A program made the position numbers and the translations under genes. 64,000 nucleotides of DNA from Budorcas taxicolor (taxonomy: Eukaryota; Chordata; Mammalia; Artiodactyla; Bovidae): NCBI RefSeq assembly GCF_023091745.1, contig NC_068911.1, positions 161,682,004 to 161,746,003 of the forward strand, written 5' to 3'. Position 1 is the first letter of the stretch. Every line of letters begins with the position of its first letter. The notes under the pieces are model-generated. The model did not search any database. It saw only the letters and a list, made by a program, of their open reading frames with translations, and was not told the DNA's origin. Below are positions 10,985 to 21,589 of the stretch, in pieces.

Positions 10985-11720
10985 ATAGGAACCTGGAATG
11001 TTAGGTCCATGGATCAAGGCAAATTGGAAGTGGTCAAACAGGAGATGGCAAGAGTGAACATCGACATTCTAGGATGGACTGGAATGAGGGAATTTAACTC
11101 AGATGACCATTATATTTACTACTGCAGGCAGGAATCCCTTAGAAGCAATGGAGTAGCCATTATGGTAAACAAGAGAGTCTGAAATGCAGTACTTGGATGC
11201 AATCTCAAAAATGACAGAATGATCTCTGTTCATTTCCAACGCAAACCATTCAATATCACAGTAATCCAAGTCTATGCCCCAACCAGTAACGCTGAAGAAG
11301 CTGTTCTATGAAGACCTACAAGACCTTTTAGAACTAACACCCCCAAAAAGATGTCCCTTTCATTATAGGGGACTGGAATGCAAAAGTAGGAAGTCAAGAA
11401 ACACCTGGAGTAACAGGCAAATTTAGCCTTGGAGTACGGAATGAAGCAGGGCAAAGGCTAACAGAGTTTTACCAAGAATATGCACTGGTCATAGCAAACA
11501 CCCTCTTCCAACAACACAAGAGAAGACTCTACACTTGGACATCACCAGATGGTCAACACCAAAATCAGATTGATTATATTCTTTGCAGCCAAAAATGGAG
11601 AAGCTCTATACAGTCAACAAAAACAAGACCGGGAGCTGACTGTGGCTCAGATCATGAACTCTTTATTGCCAAATTCAGACTCAAATTGAAGAAAGTAGGG
11701 AAAACCACTAGACCATTCAG
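10985..11720 (+). pseudogene. BovB AP-like endonuclease domain, broken
   Basis: Conceptual translation shows the signature IIGDWNAKVG at about 11362-11391 and SDHELFIAKF at about 11647-11676, which correspond to the conserved Asp/Asn and the C-terminal Ser-Asp-His motif of AP-type endonucleases. A TGA stop interrupts 'NKRV' at 11180-11182. Compared with the BovB consensus as I remember it, about 15 bases are missing near 11081, which would remove the segment holding an expected catalytic Glu, and about 11 bases are missing near 11300, which shifts the frame. Cannot encode a working nuclease. Confidence 0.8.
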
Positions 11721-12187
11721 CTATGACCCATATCAAATCCCTTATGATTATACAGTAGAAGTGAGAAATAGATTTAAGGGACTGAGGTTCATGACACTGT
11801 ACAGGAGACAGGGATCAAGACCATCTCCATGGAAAAGAAATGCAAAAAGGCAAAGTGGCTGTCTGGGGAGGACTTACAAATGGCTGTGAAAAGAAGAGAG
11901 GCGGAAAGCAAAGGAGAAAAGGAAAGATATAAGCATCTGAATGCAGAGTTCCAAAGAATAGCAAGAAGACATAAGAAAGCCTTCCTCAGTGATCAATGTA
12001 AAGAAAAAGAGGAAAACAACAGAATGAGAAAGACTAGAGATCTCTTCAAGAAAATTAGAGATACCAAGGGAACATTTCATGAAAAGATGGGCTCGATAAA
12101 ACAGAAGCAGAAGATATTAAGAAGAGGTGGGAAAAATACACAGAACTGTACAAAAAAGAGCTTCATGATCCAGATAATCACAATGGT

Positions 12188-13162
12188 GTGATCACTCACC
12201 TAGAGCCAGACATCCTAGAACGTGAAGTCAAGTGGGCCTTAGGAAGCATCACCACGAACAAAGCTAGTGGAGGTGATTTAATTCCAGTGGAGCTACTTCG
12301 AATCCTGAAAGATGATGCTGTGAAAGTGCTGCACTCAATATACCAGCAAATTTGGAAAACTCAGCAGTGGCCACGGGACTGGAAAAGGTCAGTTTTCATT
12401 CCAATCCTAAAGAAAGGCAATGCTAAAGAATGCTCAAACTACCACACACTCATCTCACATGCTAGTAAAGTAATGCTCAAAATTCTCCAAGCCAGGCTTC
12501 AGCAATACGTGAACCGTGAACTTCCAGATGTTCAACCTGGTTTTAGAAAAGGCAGAGGAACCAGAGATCAAACTGCCAACATCCGTTGGATCATCAAAAA
12601 AGCAAGAGAGTTCCAGAAAAACATCTATTTCTGCTTTATTGACTATGCCAAAGCCTTTGGCTGTGTGGATCACAATAAACTGCGGAAAATTCTGAGAGAG
12701 ATGGGAATACCAGACCACCTGACCTGCCTCTTGAGAAACCTGTATGCAAGTCAGGAAGCAACAGTTAGAACTGGACATGGAACAACAGACTGGTTCCAAA
12801 TAGGAAAAGGAGTACATCAAGGCTGTATATTGTCACCCTGCTTATTTAACTTCTTTGCAGAACACATCATGAGAAACGGTCGGCTGGAAGAAGCACAAGC
12901 TGGAATCAAGATTGCCGGGAGAAATATCAATAACCTCAGATATGCAGATGACACTACCCCTATGGCAGAAAGTGAAGAGGAACTAAAAAGCCTCTTGATG
13001 AAAGTGAAAGAGGAGAGTGAAACAGTTGGCTTAAAGCTCAACATTCAGAAAACGAAGGTCATAGCATCTGGTCACATCACTTCATGGGAAATAGATGGGG
13101 AAAGAGTAGAAACAGTGTCAGACTTTATTTTTGGGGGGCTCCAAAATCACTGCAGATGGTGA
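12188..13162 (+). pseudogene. BovB reverse transcriptase domain, 324-codon open frame
   Basis: Uninterrupted frame covering most of the reverse transcriptase. Visible motifs: KASGG near residue 30, SVFIPILKKG near 106, GFRKGRGTRDQ near 121-131, motif A FIDYAKAF near 150-157 with its catalytic Asp, HQGCILSPCLF, and motif C YADD at about residues 252-255. So the three catalytic Asp residues are present. The start shown is only the first Met after a frameshift from the upstream coding part (11829-12191 is in another frame). Two residues appear to be lost in 'SNYHTLISHASK'. The frame ends prematurely at GGLQNHCRW, about where an extra G shifts the consensus frame, and the C-terminal part continues in another frame at 13231-13506. 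Confidence 0.85.
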
Positions 13163-13724
13163 TTGCAGCCATGCAATTTAAAGATGCTTACTCCTTGGAA
13201 GGAAAGTTATGACCAACCTAGATAAGCATATTGAAAAGCAGAGACATTACTTTGCCAACAAAGGTCCGTCTAGTCAAGGCTATGGTATTTCCTGTGGTCA
13301 TGTATGGATGTGAGAGTTGGACTGTGAAGAAGGCTGAGCGCCGAAGAATTGATGCTTTTGAACTGTGGTGTTGGAGAAGACTCTGGAGAGTTCCTTGGAA
13401 TGCAAGGAGATCCAACCAGTCCATTCTGAAGGAGATCAGCCCTGGGATTTCTTTGGAGGTAATGATACTAAAGCTGAAACTCCAGTACTTTGGCCACCTC
13501 ATGTGAAGAGTTGACTCATTGGAAAAGACTCTGATGCTGGGAAGGATTCGGGGCAGGAGGAGAAGGGGACGACAGAGGATGAGATGGCTGGATGGCATCA
13601 CGGACTGGATGGACGTGTGTTTGAGTGAATTCTGGGAGTTGGTGATGGACAGGAGGCCTGGTGTGCTGCGATTCATGGGATCACAAAGAGTCGGACACGA
13701 CTGAGTGACTGAACTGAACTGAAC

Positions 13725-13930
13725 CATTTTTCTCCTCACAACAATGTTGCAGGTAAGAATTAGTCTCCTTGTAGTAGAGGAAAAGAGAGATATCCACAGA
13801 GGTTCAGTAACTTGGTGACAGAAGGGCCAGCAAGTTTCCTACTTTCAGGAAAATAAAGGCTGGGACTCCACTCCAGGTCTAACCATCTGGTTCCTAAATC
13901 TAAATACTCTTCACTGTGGCAGCTAGTACC
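13725..13930 (+). repeat. MIR SINE remnant
   Basis: Blocks CTCCTCACAACAATGTTGCAGG, GAGGTTCAGTAACTTGGTGACAG, GGGACTCCACTCCAGGTCTAACC follow the 3' half of MIR. It starts exactly at the BovB 3' tail, so the BovB may have landed in or beside it. Confidence 0.65.
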
Positions 13931-14447
13931 AGCACCACCCTCTCAGAAATCCTCCTGGAAGCCTCATCTTCTGCCCTTTATCTCTTCAAGGAAAAGTATC
14001 TTTCTCACAGTAAACAACCTTACCTCCAGTTTTAAAATGTCTTTTAATTTCTTAAACAACCATAATCAAAATTTCTTTCCTTTCTTTAACAAGAGGGACT
14101 GAGATGAGATGATTAGGGAGAGGGATGTAGGGTGAGGCAGAGAAATTACATAATCTTCTCCCATATCCCATCTTTTTAAAAACAGAGGATTTTCAGGTAA
14201 GTTTATATAAAACGAAGTTGAATGCATATGAAAAACTCTTTCCTTCAAAGGATAGCAAGCTTAGGGTTCCACTATCTCTTCATTCAATAGGAAGGCAGAG
14301 AGGTGGCGGCACAGCAGAGGGCGTGGCCATGGATGTGATGCTGATGACCGGGAATGAGTGACGGTTCTAGAATTTACTACCTAAGAAATTTTAGGGAATG
14401 GAGAAAATAGTCCTACCTTCCCATCAGGACTGGAATCAATAGGCATA
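13931..14447. other. unique sequence, no gene seen
   Basis: No recognisable exon or transposon. Confidence 0.5.
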
Positions 14448-14583
14448 AGTGAATTCGCTCAGTCATGTCCGACTCTTTGTGACCCTATGGACTGTAGCCT
14501 ACCAGGCTCCTCCCTCCATGGGATTCTCCAGGCAAGAGTACTGGAGTGGGTTGCCATTTCCTTCTCCAGAGGATCTTCCCAAT
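14448..14583 (-). mobile_element. Bov-A type SINE, minus strand, partial
   Basis: Reverse Bov-A body: CGCTCAGTCATGTCCGACTC, CTCCATGGGATTCTCCAGGC, TTGCCATTTCCTTCTCCAGA. It lacks the tRNA-like head and stops at CTTCCCAATGG. Confidence 0.88.
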
Positions 14584-14605
14584 GGAACAGGATTATATCT
14601 GGTTG

Positions 14606-14813
14606 TTTGTTGTTTTTAGTCACACAGCTGTGTCCGACTCTTTTATGACCCCATGGACTACAGTCCGCCAGGCTCCTCCGTCCATGGTATCTTCCCTGCA
14701 AGAGTACTGGAGTGGGTTGCCATTTCCTTTCTCCAGGGGATCTTCTCGGTTCAGGGATAGAACCCACTGCTCTTGCATTGGCAGGCAGATTCTTTACTGC
14801 TAAGCCACGGGTG
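14606..14813 (-). mobile_element. Bov-tA SINE, minus strand
   Basis: Same orientation as the neighbour 25 bases upstream. Runs from TAGTCACACAGCTGTGTCCG to the reversed tRNA-like head (GGCAGGCAGATTCTTTACTG, GCTAAGCCACGGGTGAGCTGG). Head end is diverged. Confidence 0.9.
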
Positions 14814-15264
14814 AGCTGGTGGCTATTTCTTTAAGGTAAAATCTATGCGTTTCAGACATAGTTTGATAGCTATTGACCAATTAAAACAACATTTACTGAG
14901 AGATGCCCATGTGTGAAAGTCTGTTAGTGTAGTAAGTAACAGAATTAAAGGAAAGGTTGGCTTTGAAATCTCAGAACTCACAACCTGGATGGGAAATTAT
15001 ATGCATATACAAAAAGGTGTCATTCCAGCTACCTGTAATACAAGCCACCATGGAAATACCAAGCATGAAAAGATCATTACTGCTCCATCAGGTGAATGAC
15101 ATATTCCTTTAGCTATGAAATGTTTTCAATAATCTGTTCTGTTATTCAAACTGAACTTTCTCTGAGGACATTTGATCTATAAGCACAAATCAATAATTTC
15201 ACAAGAGAAGTCATGAGGAAAACAGAAACAACCAGAAGACTGAAAGCACTCATTTCTAAATGCT
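14814..15264. other. unique sequence, no gene seen
   Basis: No recognisable repeat or exon. Confidence 0.5.
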
Positions 15265-15276
15265 AGCATATATTTC

Positions 15277-15548
15277 GGAGAAGGCAATGGCACCCCAGTC
15301 CAGTACTCTTGCCTGGAAAATCCCATGGATGGAGGAGCCTGGTAGGCTGCAGTCCATGGGGTCCCTGAGGGTTGGACACAACTGAGCGACTTCACTTTCA
15401 CTTTTCACTTTCATGCATTGGAGAAGGAAATGGCAACCTACTCCAGTGTTCTTGCCTGGAGAATCCCAGGGATGGGAGAGCTCGGTGGGCTGCAGTCTAT
15501 GGTGTCGCACAGAGTCGGACACGACTGAAGTGACTTAGCAGTAGCAGC
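15277..15548 (+). mobile_element. BOV-A2 SINE (complete dimer)
   Basis: Complete dimer with the TTCACTTTCACTTTTCAC linker and a short GCA-type tail. Perfect 12-bp target duplication AGCATATATTTC at 15265-15276 and 15549-15560. Confidence 0.96.
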
Positions 15549-15560
15549 AGCATATATTTC

Positions 15561-15824
15561 ACTTCAAGAAACATTTGTGGGTCGTCTGTGAGGCACAGGA
15601 CCCATGCCTGCTCAGGAGGAAAAGAGCCAGTTCAACCAGGTCCTGCCCTTAGGATATGAGGATTTCCTCAAGACCACAATATGCATAGAGTTTTGGATGG
15701 GTGCTGTCATCTTTTCTAAATATGTGAGGGCTGAAAAGAGGAAATGCAAGGATGACTTCCTCAATAAAGCACTTTGTGAAAATTGCATACGCGGTTTATC
15801 TGAAAGGGAAGACACAGTACAGTG
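15561..15824. other. unique sequence, no gene assigned
   Basis: Contains overlapping 75-codon frames on both strands (15604-15831 plus; 15612-15839 minus). Neither shows a known domain, and mirror-image frames of equal length are typical of chance. Confidence 0.4.
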
Positions 15825-16010
15825 GTACTGAACCCACACCGTCTGATCCTAACTTGGCCGTTTACTAATTATCCGACCCTGGGATTGTTATTTAATCTTC
15901 CTGGGCCTCAGTTTTGTCATTAAAAACTGGAAAATAAGGATCAAATAACTATAGTGAAGATTACATGAGATCACTAATCCCTGTAAAGGCTTAATATCCT
16001 ACTCATCAGA
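15825..16010 (-). repeat. MIR SINE remnant, minus strand
   Basis: Reverse MIR order: ACTAATTATCCGACCCTGGGATTG, TTAATCTTCCTGGGCCTCAGTTTTGTCATT, GATTACATGAGATCACTAATCCCTGTAAAGG. Confidence 0.75.
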
Positions 16011-16984
16011 AGGAAATAACAGAATAATAATAAAGTCCTTCTGAGAATATTTAAAACATACAGATAACATACAGTGCAGATAAGAAGCTCTGATAATAAA
16101 CCTTTTTTTCTATGTTGTTGTGGTCATTCTGCAGGAAGAGGGTAAACCTCCACCCAGATCTGGTGAGAATGCTGAGATTGAAGATGTCACACAAGAACCA
16201 GGAGGGTACGAAACGGCCTCGCTGGGAGGGTAGGGCAGCTTTCAAAAGCAGGTCCAACAACAGCCTGAGAAGGCAAGGAAGGGCACTGGCCTGAGGTTTC
16301 CATAATGGCGAGGGGTGGGGGCAAGGGGTGAGGTTTCTGCGTGTGGTGTCCTGTCTACACCAAAAGGGGGAGCACCTGGGCTTTCTTATCAGCTTTCCCA
16401 GATGCGAGAGAAGATGAAAAAATTGTCAGCAGTCACACATCAAAAACCATAGTCATAGACTCTTCATTACAGGTATATACAAACCTTCTATAACAACCCA
16501 TGTATAGCTCAATGAAAAGAATTCTGCAGCCTACTACATGCTTCATACACTGTGGTTTTTCAGAAATCTACATCTATTTTAGGCTCATCTGTTCCATCAA
16601 GGAAGTCAATGTAGATATTTAATGTTTCATTGCCTTGGGTTCATTTCTTAGAAAACAAATAAATATTACTAAAACTAACAAACGGAAGAAAATTATGTTA
16701 TTTACATGCATCTTCACTATGATTTAAAAAAAAAAAAAAAAACCCACAAACCTCAGAGTAAGAGGTATGTCTGAATTGAGGAGTTTTATCCATTGACTTG
16801 CAGATGACTCTCTCTAAACTGACCAGGAGGGAAGTTAACCACTTCTCCCTGCAAAGTCCATGCTATCCCTTCAGAGTTCTGGAAGCAACATAACAATGAA
16901 GTGACTGCCACATAGGCTGCGGTGAGGATATTTTTCTTTGTTGAGGTTTCGTCCTTGTTGTTTTTGTTGCTTTTATTGTAGTTA
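16011..16984. other. unique sequence, A-run at 16726-16742
   Basis: No gene seen. The A-run of about 17 bases has no recognised retroposon body upstream. Confidence 0.45.
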
Positions 16985-17079
16985 TAATTTAATATTTTCT
17001 GAGCATGTGCTAATTACCAGACATTCTGCTAATGACTCTACATTCCTCAATCATTTAATAGCAACCCTATGAGGTAGAT
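16985..17079 (+). repeat. MIR SINE, left half (split by BovB)
   Basis: TTCTGAGCATGTGCTAATTACC, ATTCCTCAATCATTTAATAGCAACCCTATGAGGTAGAT is the MIR 5' half. It resumes at 18312. Confidence 0.8.
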
Positions 17080-18311
17080 CACAATAAACTGTGGAAAATT
17101 CTGAAAGAGATGGGAATACCAGACCACCTAACCTGCTTCTTGAGAAACCTATATGCAGGTCAGGAAGTAAGAGTACTGGACATGGAACAACAGACTGGTT
17201 CCAAATAGGAAAAGGAGTACATCAAGGCTGTATATCGTCACCATGCTTCTTTAACTTCTATGCAGAGTACATCATGAGAAATGCTGGACTGGAAGAAGCA
17301 CAAGCTGGAATCAAGATTGCTCGGGGAAATATCAATAACCTCAGATATGCAGATGACACCACCCTTATGGCAGAAAGTGAAGAGGAACTAAAAAGCCTCT
17401 TGATGAAAGTGAAAGAGGAGAGGGAAAAGTTGGCTTAAAGCTCAACATTCAGAAAACGAAGGTCATGGCATCTGGTCCTATCACTTCATGGGAAATAGAT
17501 GGGGAAACAGTGGAAACAGTGGCAGACTTTATTTTTCTGGGCTCCAAAATCACTGCAGATGGTGACTGCAGCCATGAAATTAAAAGACGCTAAAGCGTCT
17601 GCCTCCAATGCAGGAGACTCGGGTTCGATCCCTGGGTCGGGAAGATCCCCTGGAGAAGGAAATGGCAACCCACTCCAGTATTCTTGCCTGGAGAATCCCA
17701 TGGACGGAGGAGCCTGGTAGGCTACAGTCCACGGGGTCGCAAAGAGTCGGACATGACTGAGCGACTTCACCTTCACCTACTCCTTGGAAGAAAAGTTATG
17801 ACCAACCTAGATAGAATATTAAAAAGCAGAGACATTACTTGGCCAACAAAGGTCCGTCTAGTCAAGGATATAGCTTTTTTAGTGGTCATGTATGGATGTG
17901 AGAGTTCAACTGTGAAGAAAGCTGAGCGCCGAAGAATTGATGCTTTTGACTGTGGTGTTGGAGAAGACTCTTGAGAGTCCCTTGGACTGCAAGGAGATCC
18001 AACCAGTCCATTCTAAAGGAGATCAGGCCTGGGTGTTCATTGGAAGGACTGATGCTGAGGCTGAAACTCCAATACTTTGGCCACCTCATGCGAGAGTTGA
18101 CTCACTGGAAAAGACCCTGATACTGGGAGGGATTGGAGGCAGGAGGAGAAGGGGACAACAGAGGATGAGATGGCTGGATGGCATCACCGACTTGAGGGAC
18201 GAGTTTGAGTAAACTCTCAGAGTTGGTGATGGACAGGGGCGCCTGGCATGCTGCGATTCATGGGGTTGCAGAGAGTCGGACATGACTGAGCAACTGAACT
18301 GAACTGAACTC
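17080..18311 (+). mobile_element. BovB LINE, 5'-truncated, inserted in a MIR
   Basis: Begins in the reverse transcriptase region (CACAATAAACTGTGGAAAAT) and ends in the ACTGA-type tail. Perfect 11-bp target duplication ATGAGGTAGAT at 17069-17079 and 18312-18322, within a MIR. The frame 17091-17438 includes HQGCISSPCFF and the YADD motif; it is cut by a frameshift at GTACTGGACATGG and a stop soon after 17430. A Bov-tA at 17591-17777 interrupts it. Confidence 0.95.
17591..17777 (+). mobile_element. Bov-tA SINE, nested in BovB
   Basis: Starts inside the tRNA-like head (CGTCTGCCTCCAATGCAGGA, GGTTCGATCCCTGGGTCGGG, a well-kept B box) and ends CGACTTCACCTTCAC, after which BovB resumes at CTACTCCTTGG. 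Close to consensus, so young. Confidence 0.93.
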
Positions 18312-18385
18312 ATGAGGTAGATGATATTATTATCCCATTTTACAGATGGTGAAAAACTGAGAACAGATGGAGTCCCACTGACCAT
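18312..18385 (+). repeat. MIR SINE, right half
   Basis: GAGGTAGATGATATTATTATCCC, ATTTTACAGATGGTGAAAAACTGAG: direct continuation of the MIR at 16985-17079. Confidence 0.8.
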
Positions 18386-18473
18386 TCTTTAATAGCTTCT
18401 ATATGTAACCAGAGATGTCTGTCTTTTTTTGTTTTTAAACATCTTCCTGTCACATATGGATTTATAGGCATGC

Positions 18474-18697
18474 CAGCTTCCCTGGTAGCTCAGTTGGTAA
18501 AGAATCTGCCTGCAATGCGGGAGACCTGGGTTCGATCCCTGGGTTGGAAAGAGCCCCTGGAGAAGGGTACGGCTACCCACTCCAGTACAATTGCCTGGAG
18601 AATTCGATGGACAGAGGAGTCTGGCAGGCTACATACAGTCCATGGGGTCATATAGAGTCAGACATGACTGAGCAACTTTCACTTTCACTTCACTTAT
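18474..18697 (+). mobile_element. Bov-tA SINE with tRNA-like head
   Basis: Head AGCTTCCCTGGTAGCTCAGT with GGTTCGATCCCTGGGTTGG, full Bov-A body and a tail of CACTTTCACTTCACTTATCACT. Confidence 0.93.
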
Positions 18698-18723
18698 CAC
18701 TAAGTTTTATTAGATGTGATTGC

Positions 18724-18781
18724 ATGCATGGGGTCACAAAGAGTAGGACATGACTGAGCAACTGAACTGAACTGAACTGAA
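18724..18781 (+). mobile_element. BovB 3' terminal stub
   Basis: Only the last 58 or so bases of BovB: GCATGGGGTCACAAAGAGTAGG, GACTGAGCAACTG followed by three ACTGA units. An extremely 5'-truncated insertion or a deletion remnant. Confidence 0.85.
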
Positions 18782-20635
18782 CACCCCCCGGGAGGAATCT
18801 ATAACTCTGACTTGGAAAGTACATAGCTAGAAAAAAAGAGGGTACTGAGGAAAAGCTGCAGTATGAGCAAACCACAGTATCTTTTAGTTTATAACCATAT
18901 CCAACTTTTTGAAATGATTAAAATCTATGGGGCAAAGGTTCACTGTTGAAGAATAAGTAACCGCCCATTATAGGAAGCTCCTGTTTTATTTCTAAACATC
19001 ATTTCTCAATAAATGGAAACATTTTCCACCGCACCCTTACAAAAAGCAATTTAATTTCTCTAACAGCCATAATGTTGAAATTTTTAATTTGATATTCTCA
19101 AATGGCTAGATCACTCTTTATAGTTCTGAAGCCCCGTGGAATGATACACAAGCCAATGGAAATAACAGTTACAATCTTCTCTTGACAGCTGAATTTGCCT
19201 TTTCAAAGTCACATATGTCTATCAATCTAGCACTAGAAATGTCAAGGAATCAAATAATATAGCTCATTATTTCATCATAAACCAAACATTTTTCTGTACT
19301 TTTAAAAAGTCTGTAAGTAATAACAGGATAAAATAATACATCATTGGAAATGGTAGTTAATCTTATAAGTTGCATTATTATAACTTTAATATCCAGGTAT
19401 CTACTAACTTTGTATAAAGCTATAAATGTAAACCTCAAATCTAGGGTGACAGACATTCAGGTTGTAGCTGTGGCTTTAAAGCTGCCACCTTAAAAATGTA
19501 TTCTGCTTCTCTCTTTTCAAGCCAATATATTCACAAACTTGATGTAGGCTTTGAACAACCATGAACACTGAGACAGTAGTTTAAACAGGTGGGAAAGATG
19601 GAAACGGTGCAAAAAGATCCTTTGGGGGAAATAAGGAGTTTCTAAAAGGTATCAGAGTGCTTGCAAAATTGGAAACCAAGCTTTACAGATCTCTTCACCA
19701 TGCCACTGCTGTCATATGGACAGCACTACTCAGCAAGATGCTTAAACTAAACTGTAAGACTTAAATGGAGCTATCTTCACAAATTGAGTAATTGGTGCCA
19801 TCTTCAAACTGGCATTTGACCAAATAATTATTGTCAGCTTAAAAGACAACTTATTGCAAAATGAAGCTTTATCCAAAAATGAGATAATTAGGTCGTGCTT
19901 TCGTGCATTGTCCTGCTCTATTTATTGATGGGAGTTTGGAGCAAACATGTCTTCTTGCAAGATCAATACTCTCCTGTCTTTAGTAAATTTAACACCATCC
20001 CTTTACAGTAGGTACATGACTTGCTCTGTCCTGACTTGTAAATATTCAGTAGGAAGTCTTGACAGCATGTGATATCACAGAACTGGAATCATCTTTTAAA
20101 TAAATCAACAAAAATTACTGCAGACCCAAACAAGTTTCTACTGGACTTAAGCAAAACTGAACTTAGTATAAATTGTCCCAAGTCAATGAATAAATTTTTA
20201 TTATTTAAGGTAACTTTGAAGGAAGTCAGAACATCTGGGTTCTTAAAGGCTTTGGCTATTGGGAATAGAGCTGACAGAATATAATTTTTTTAATAAAAAC
20301 AAACTTTATTATTTTAGGAACTACAAAATTACCCAGAGAAATCAGTATGCGTAAGTCCATGTAAACTATATAATTTCCATGCTATTGTAAAAGAGCACGG
20401 ATCCCCCTATAATGCAGTTACATTCTCTTTCTGCATCATGCAAATTCAACACATTGTTCTTAAAGCTCCTCCAAAACAGACATCATTAAAGCACAAATCA
20501 AGGGCTTACAGACTGAAAAACTAAGATCTACATCTGGGTCTTATAGGGCTTGTAAATGCCAAGTACCTAGATGGATACCAAGGGTTACATGGCATTTATC
20601 TATTTTTAATTATTTAAGGTAGAAGTAACTTGATT
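18782..20635. other. repeat-poor AT-rich sequence, no gene seen
   Basis: About 1.85 kb with no transposon I can recognise. Short frames (19250-19456 minus, 20069-20284 plus) show no family features. Could be under less insertion pressure or simply old. Confidence 0.5.
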
Positions 20636-20743
20636 AGGACTTCCCTGGTAGCTCAGATGGCAAATAGTTTGCCTGCAATACACGAGATCTGGGTTTGATC
20701 CTTGGGTTGGGAAGATCCCCTGGAAAAGGGAATGGCAAGCCAA
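20636..20743 (+). mobile_element. Bov-tA head, plus strand (arm 1 of a SINE palindrome)
   Basis: GGACTTCCCTGGTAGCTCAG, GGTTTGATCCTTGGGTTGGG, GAAGATCCCCTGGAAAAGGG, then cut. Confidence 0.88.
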
Positions 20744-20815
20744 CCCAGGGATCGAACCCAGGTTGCACAGAATGCAGGCAGATTCTTTACCAGCTGAATC
20801 ACAAGGGAAGCCCAA
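20744..20815 (-). mobile_element. Bov-tA head, minus strand (middle of the cluster)
   Basis: Reverse tRNA-like head: AACCCAGGGATCGAACCCAG, CAGGCAGATTCTTTACCAGC, ACAAGGGAAGCCC. About 72 bases. Confidence 0.85.
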
Positions 20816-20935
20816 GAATACTGGAGTGAGTAGCTGATCCCTTCTCCAGTAGATCTTCCTGGCCAAGGAATCAAATTGGGGTCTCCCACATTACAGGCAG
20901 ATTCTTTACCAACTGAACTATCAGGGAAGTCCAAT
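20816..20935 (-). mobile_element. Bov-tA head and start of body, minus strand (arm 2)
   Basis: Reverse Bov-tA from AAGAATACTGGAGTGAGTAG to CAGGGAAGTCC. Its head is the inverted complement of arm 1. Confidence 0.87.
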
Positions 20936-21295
20936 AGACTATATAATAGATGACAAAATACACAATAAAATTTCATGATGATTTGAACTTGCTCTAGAGG
21001 AAATCTAAGAAAAGACAGGAATAAAACTAGTTCAACCATTACTTGTTATTTTATTTTTTTTTCTCTCCATGTAGCTAAAAGCATAGTTTTTTGTAATCAT
21101 ATAATATATATGCATTGGGAGATTTTATCTATATTATTATTCTAGTGAAATATACTAGTATAATATTTAGTTACTCATGTTTTTCACAAAAGCCTGGCCC
21201 ATCTGTTATGCCATCACATATTAGTAAACACTGACAGATTTATAGATGGATGCTTTTATACAAAAAAAATCTCATTTTAAATGTTTGAATTTTGA
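20936..21295. other. AT-rich unique sequence
   Basis: T-run near 21053-21063 and TA-rich stretch 21100-21170. No gene seen. Confidence 0.5.
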
Positions 21296-21307
21296 AGCAT
21301 AAATGCT

Positions 21308-21577
21308 GCTGCTGTTATGTCACTTCAGTTGTGTCTGACTCTGTGCAACCCCATAGATGGCAGCCCACCAGGCACCCCCATCCCTGGGACTCTCCAGGCA
21401 AGAACACTGGAGTGGGTTGCCATTTCCTTCTCCAATGCATGAAAGTGAAAAGTGAAAGTGAAGTTGCTCAATCGTGTCCGACTCTTAGCGACCCCATGGA
21501 CTGCACCCTACCAGGCTCCTCCGTCCATGGGATTTTCCAGGCAAGAGTACTGGAGTGGGGTGCCGTTGCCTTCCCTG
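21308..21577 (-). mobile_element. BOV-A2 SINE, minus strand
   Basis: Complete dimer reversed, starting from the (GCT)n tail and ending GGTGCCGTTGCCTTC. Perfect 12-bp target duplication AGCATAAATGCT at 21296-21307 and 21578-21589. Confidence 0.96.
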
Positions 21578-21589
21578 AGCATAAATGCT

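Larger units (their letters stand above)
10300..13724 (+). mobile_element. BovB (RTE-clade LINE), near full length
   Basis: The longest LINE in the window. From about 10400 it carries the BovB 5' region (GTCAGGAGGGGCAGCAG, ATACCCCTCATCCAAGGTAAG), then an AP-endonuclease region (about 10990-11700), then the reverse transcriptase region (about 11830-13160), then the 3' end and a tail of ACTGAACTGAAC at 13710-13724. In the RTE clade one polyprotein supplies endonuclease and reverse transcriptase for target-primed reverse transcription, and the element also moves Bov-tA/BOV-A SINEs (family knowledge). This copy is inactive: there are stops and indels in the endonuclease region and frameshifts near 13140 and later. 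The exact 5' end is not fixed; a possible target duplication CATTTTT(C) exists near 10166 and 13725 but is weak. Confidence 0.93.

Noticed and set aside
12455..12820. 121-codon minus-strand frame inside the long BovB
   Set aside because: Complement of the reverse transcriptase frame; no independent protein feature.
18474..18560. tRNA-like sequence with a B-box (GGTTCGATCCC)
   Set aside because: It is the tRNA-derived head of a Bov-tA SINE, continuous with the SINE body; the same holds for all similar sites here. No standalone tRNA gene was seen.
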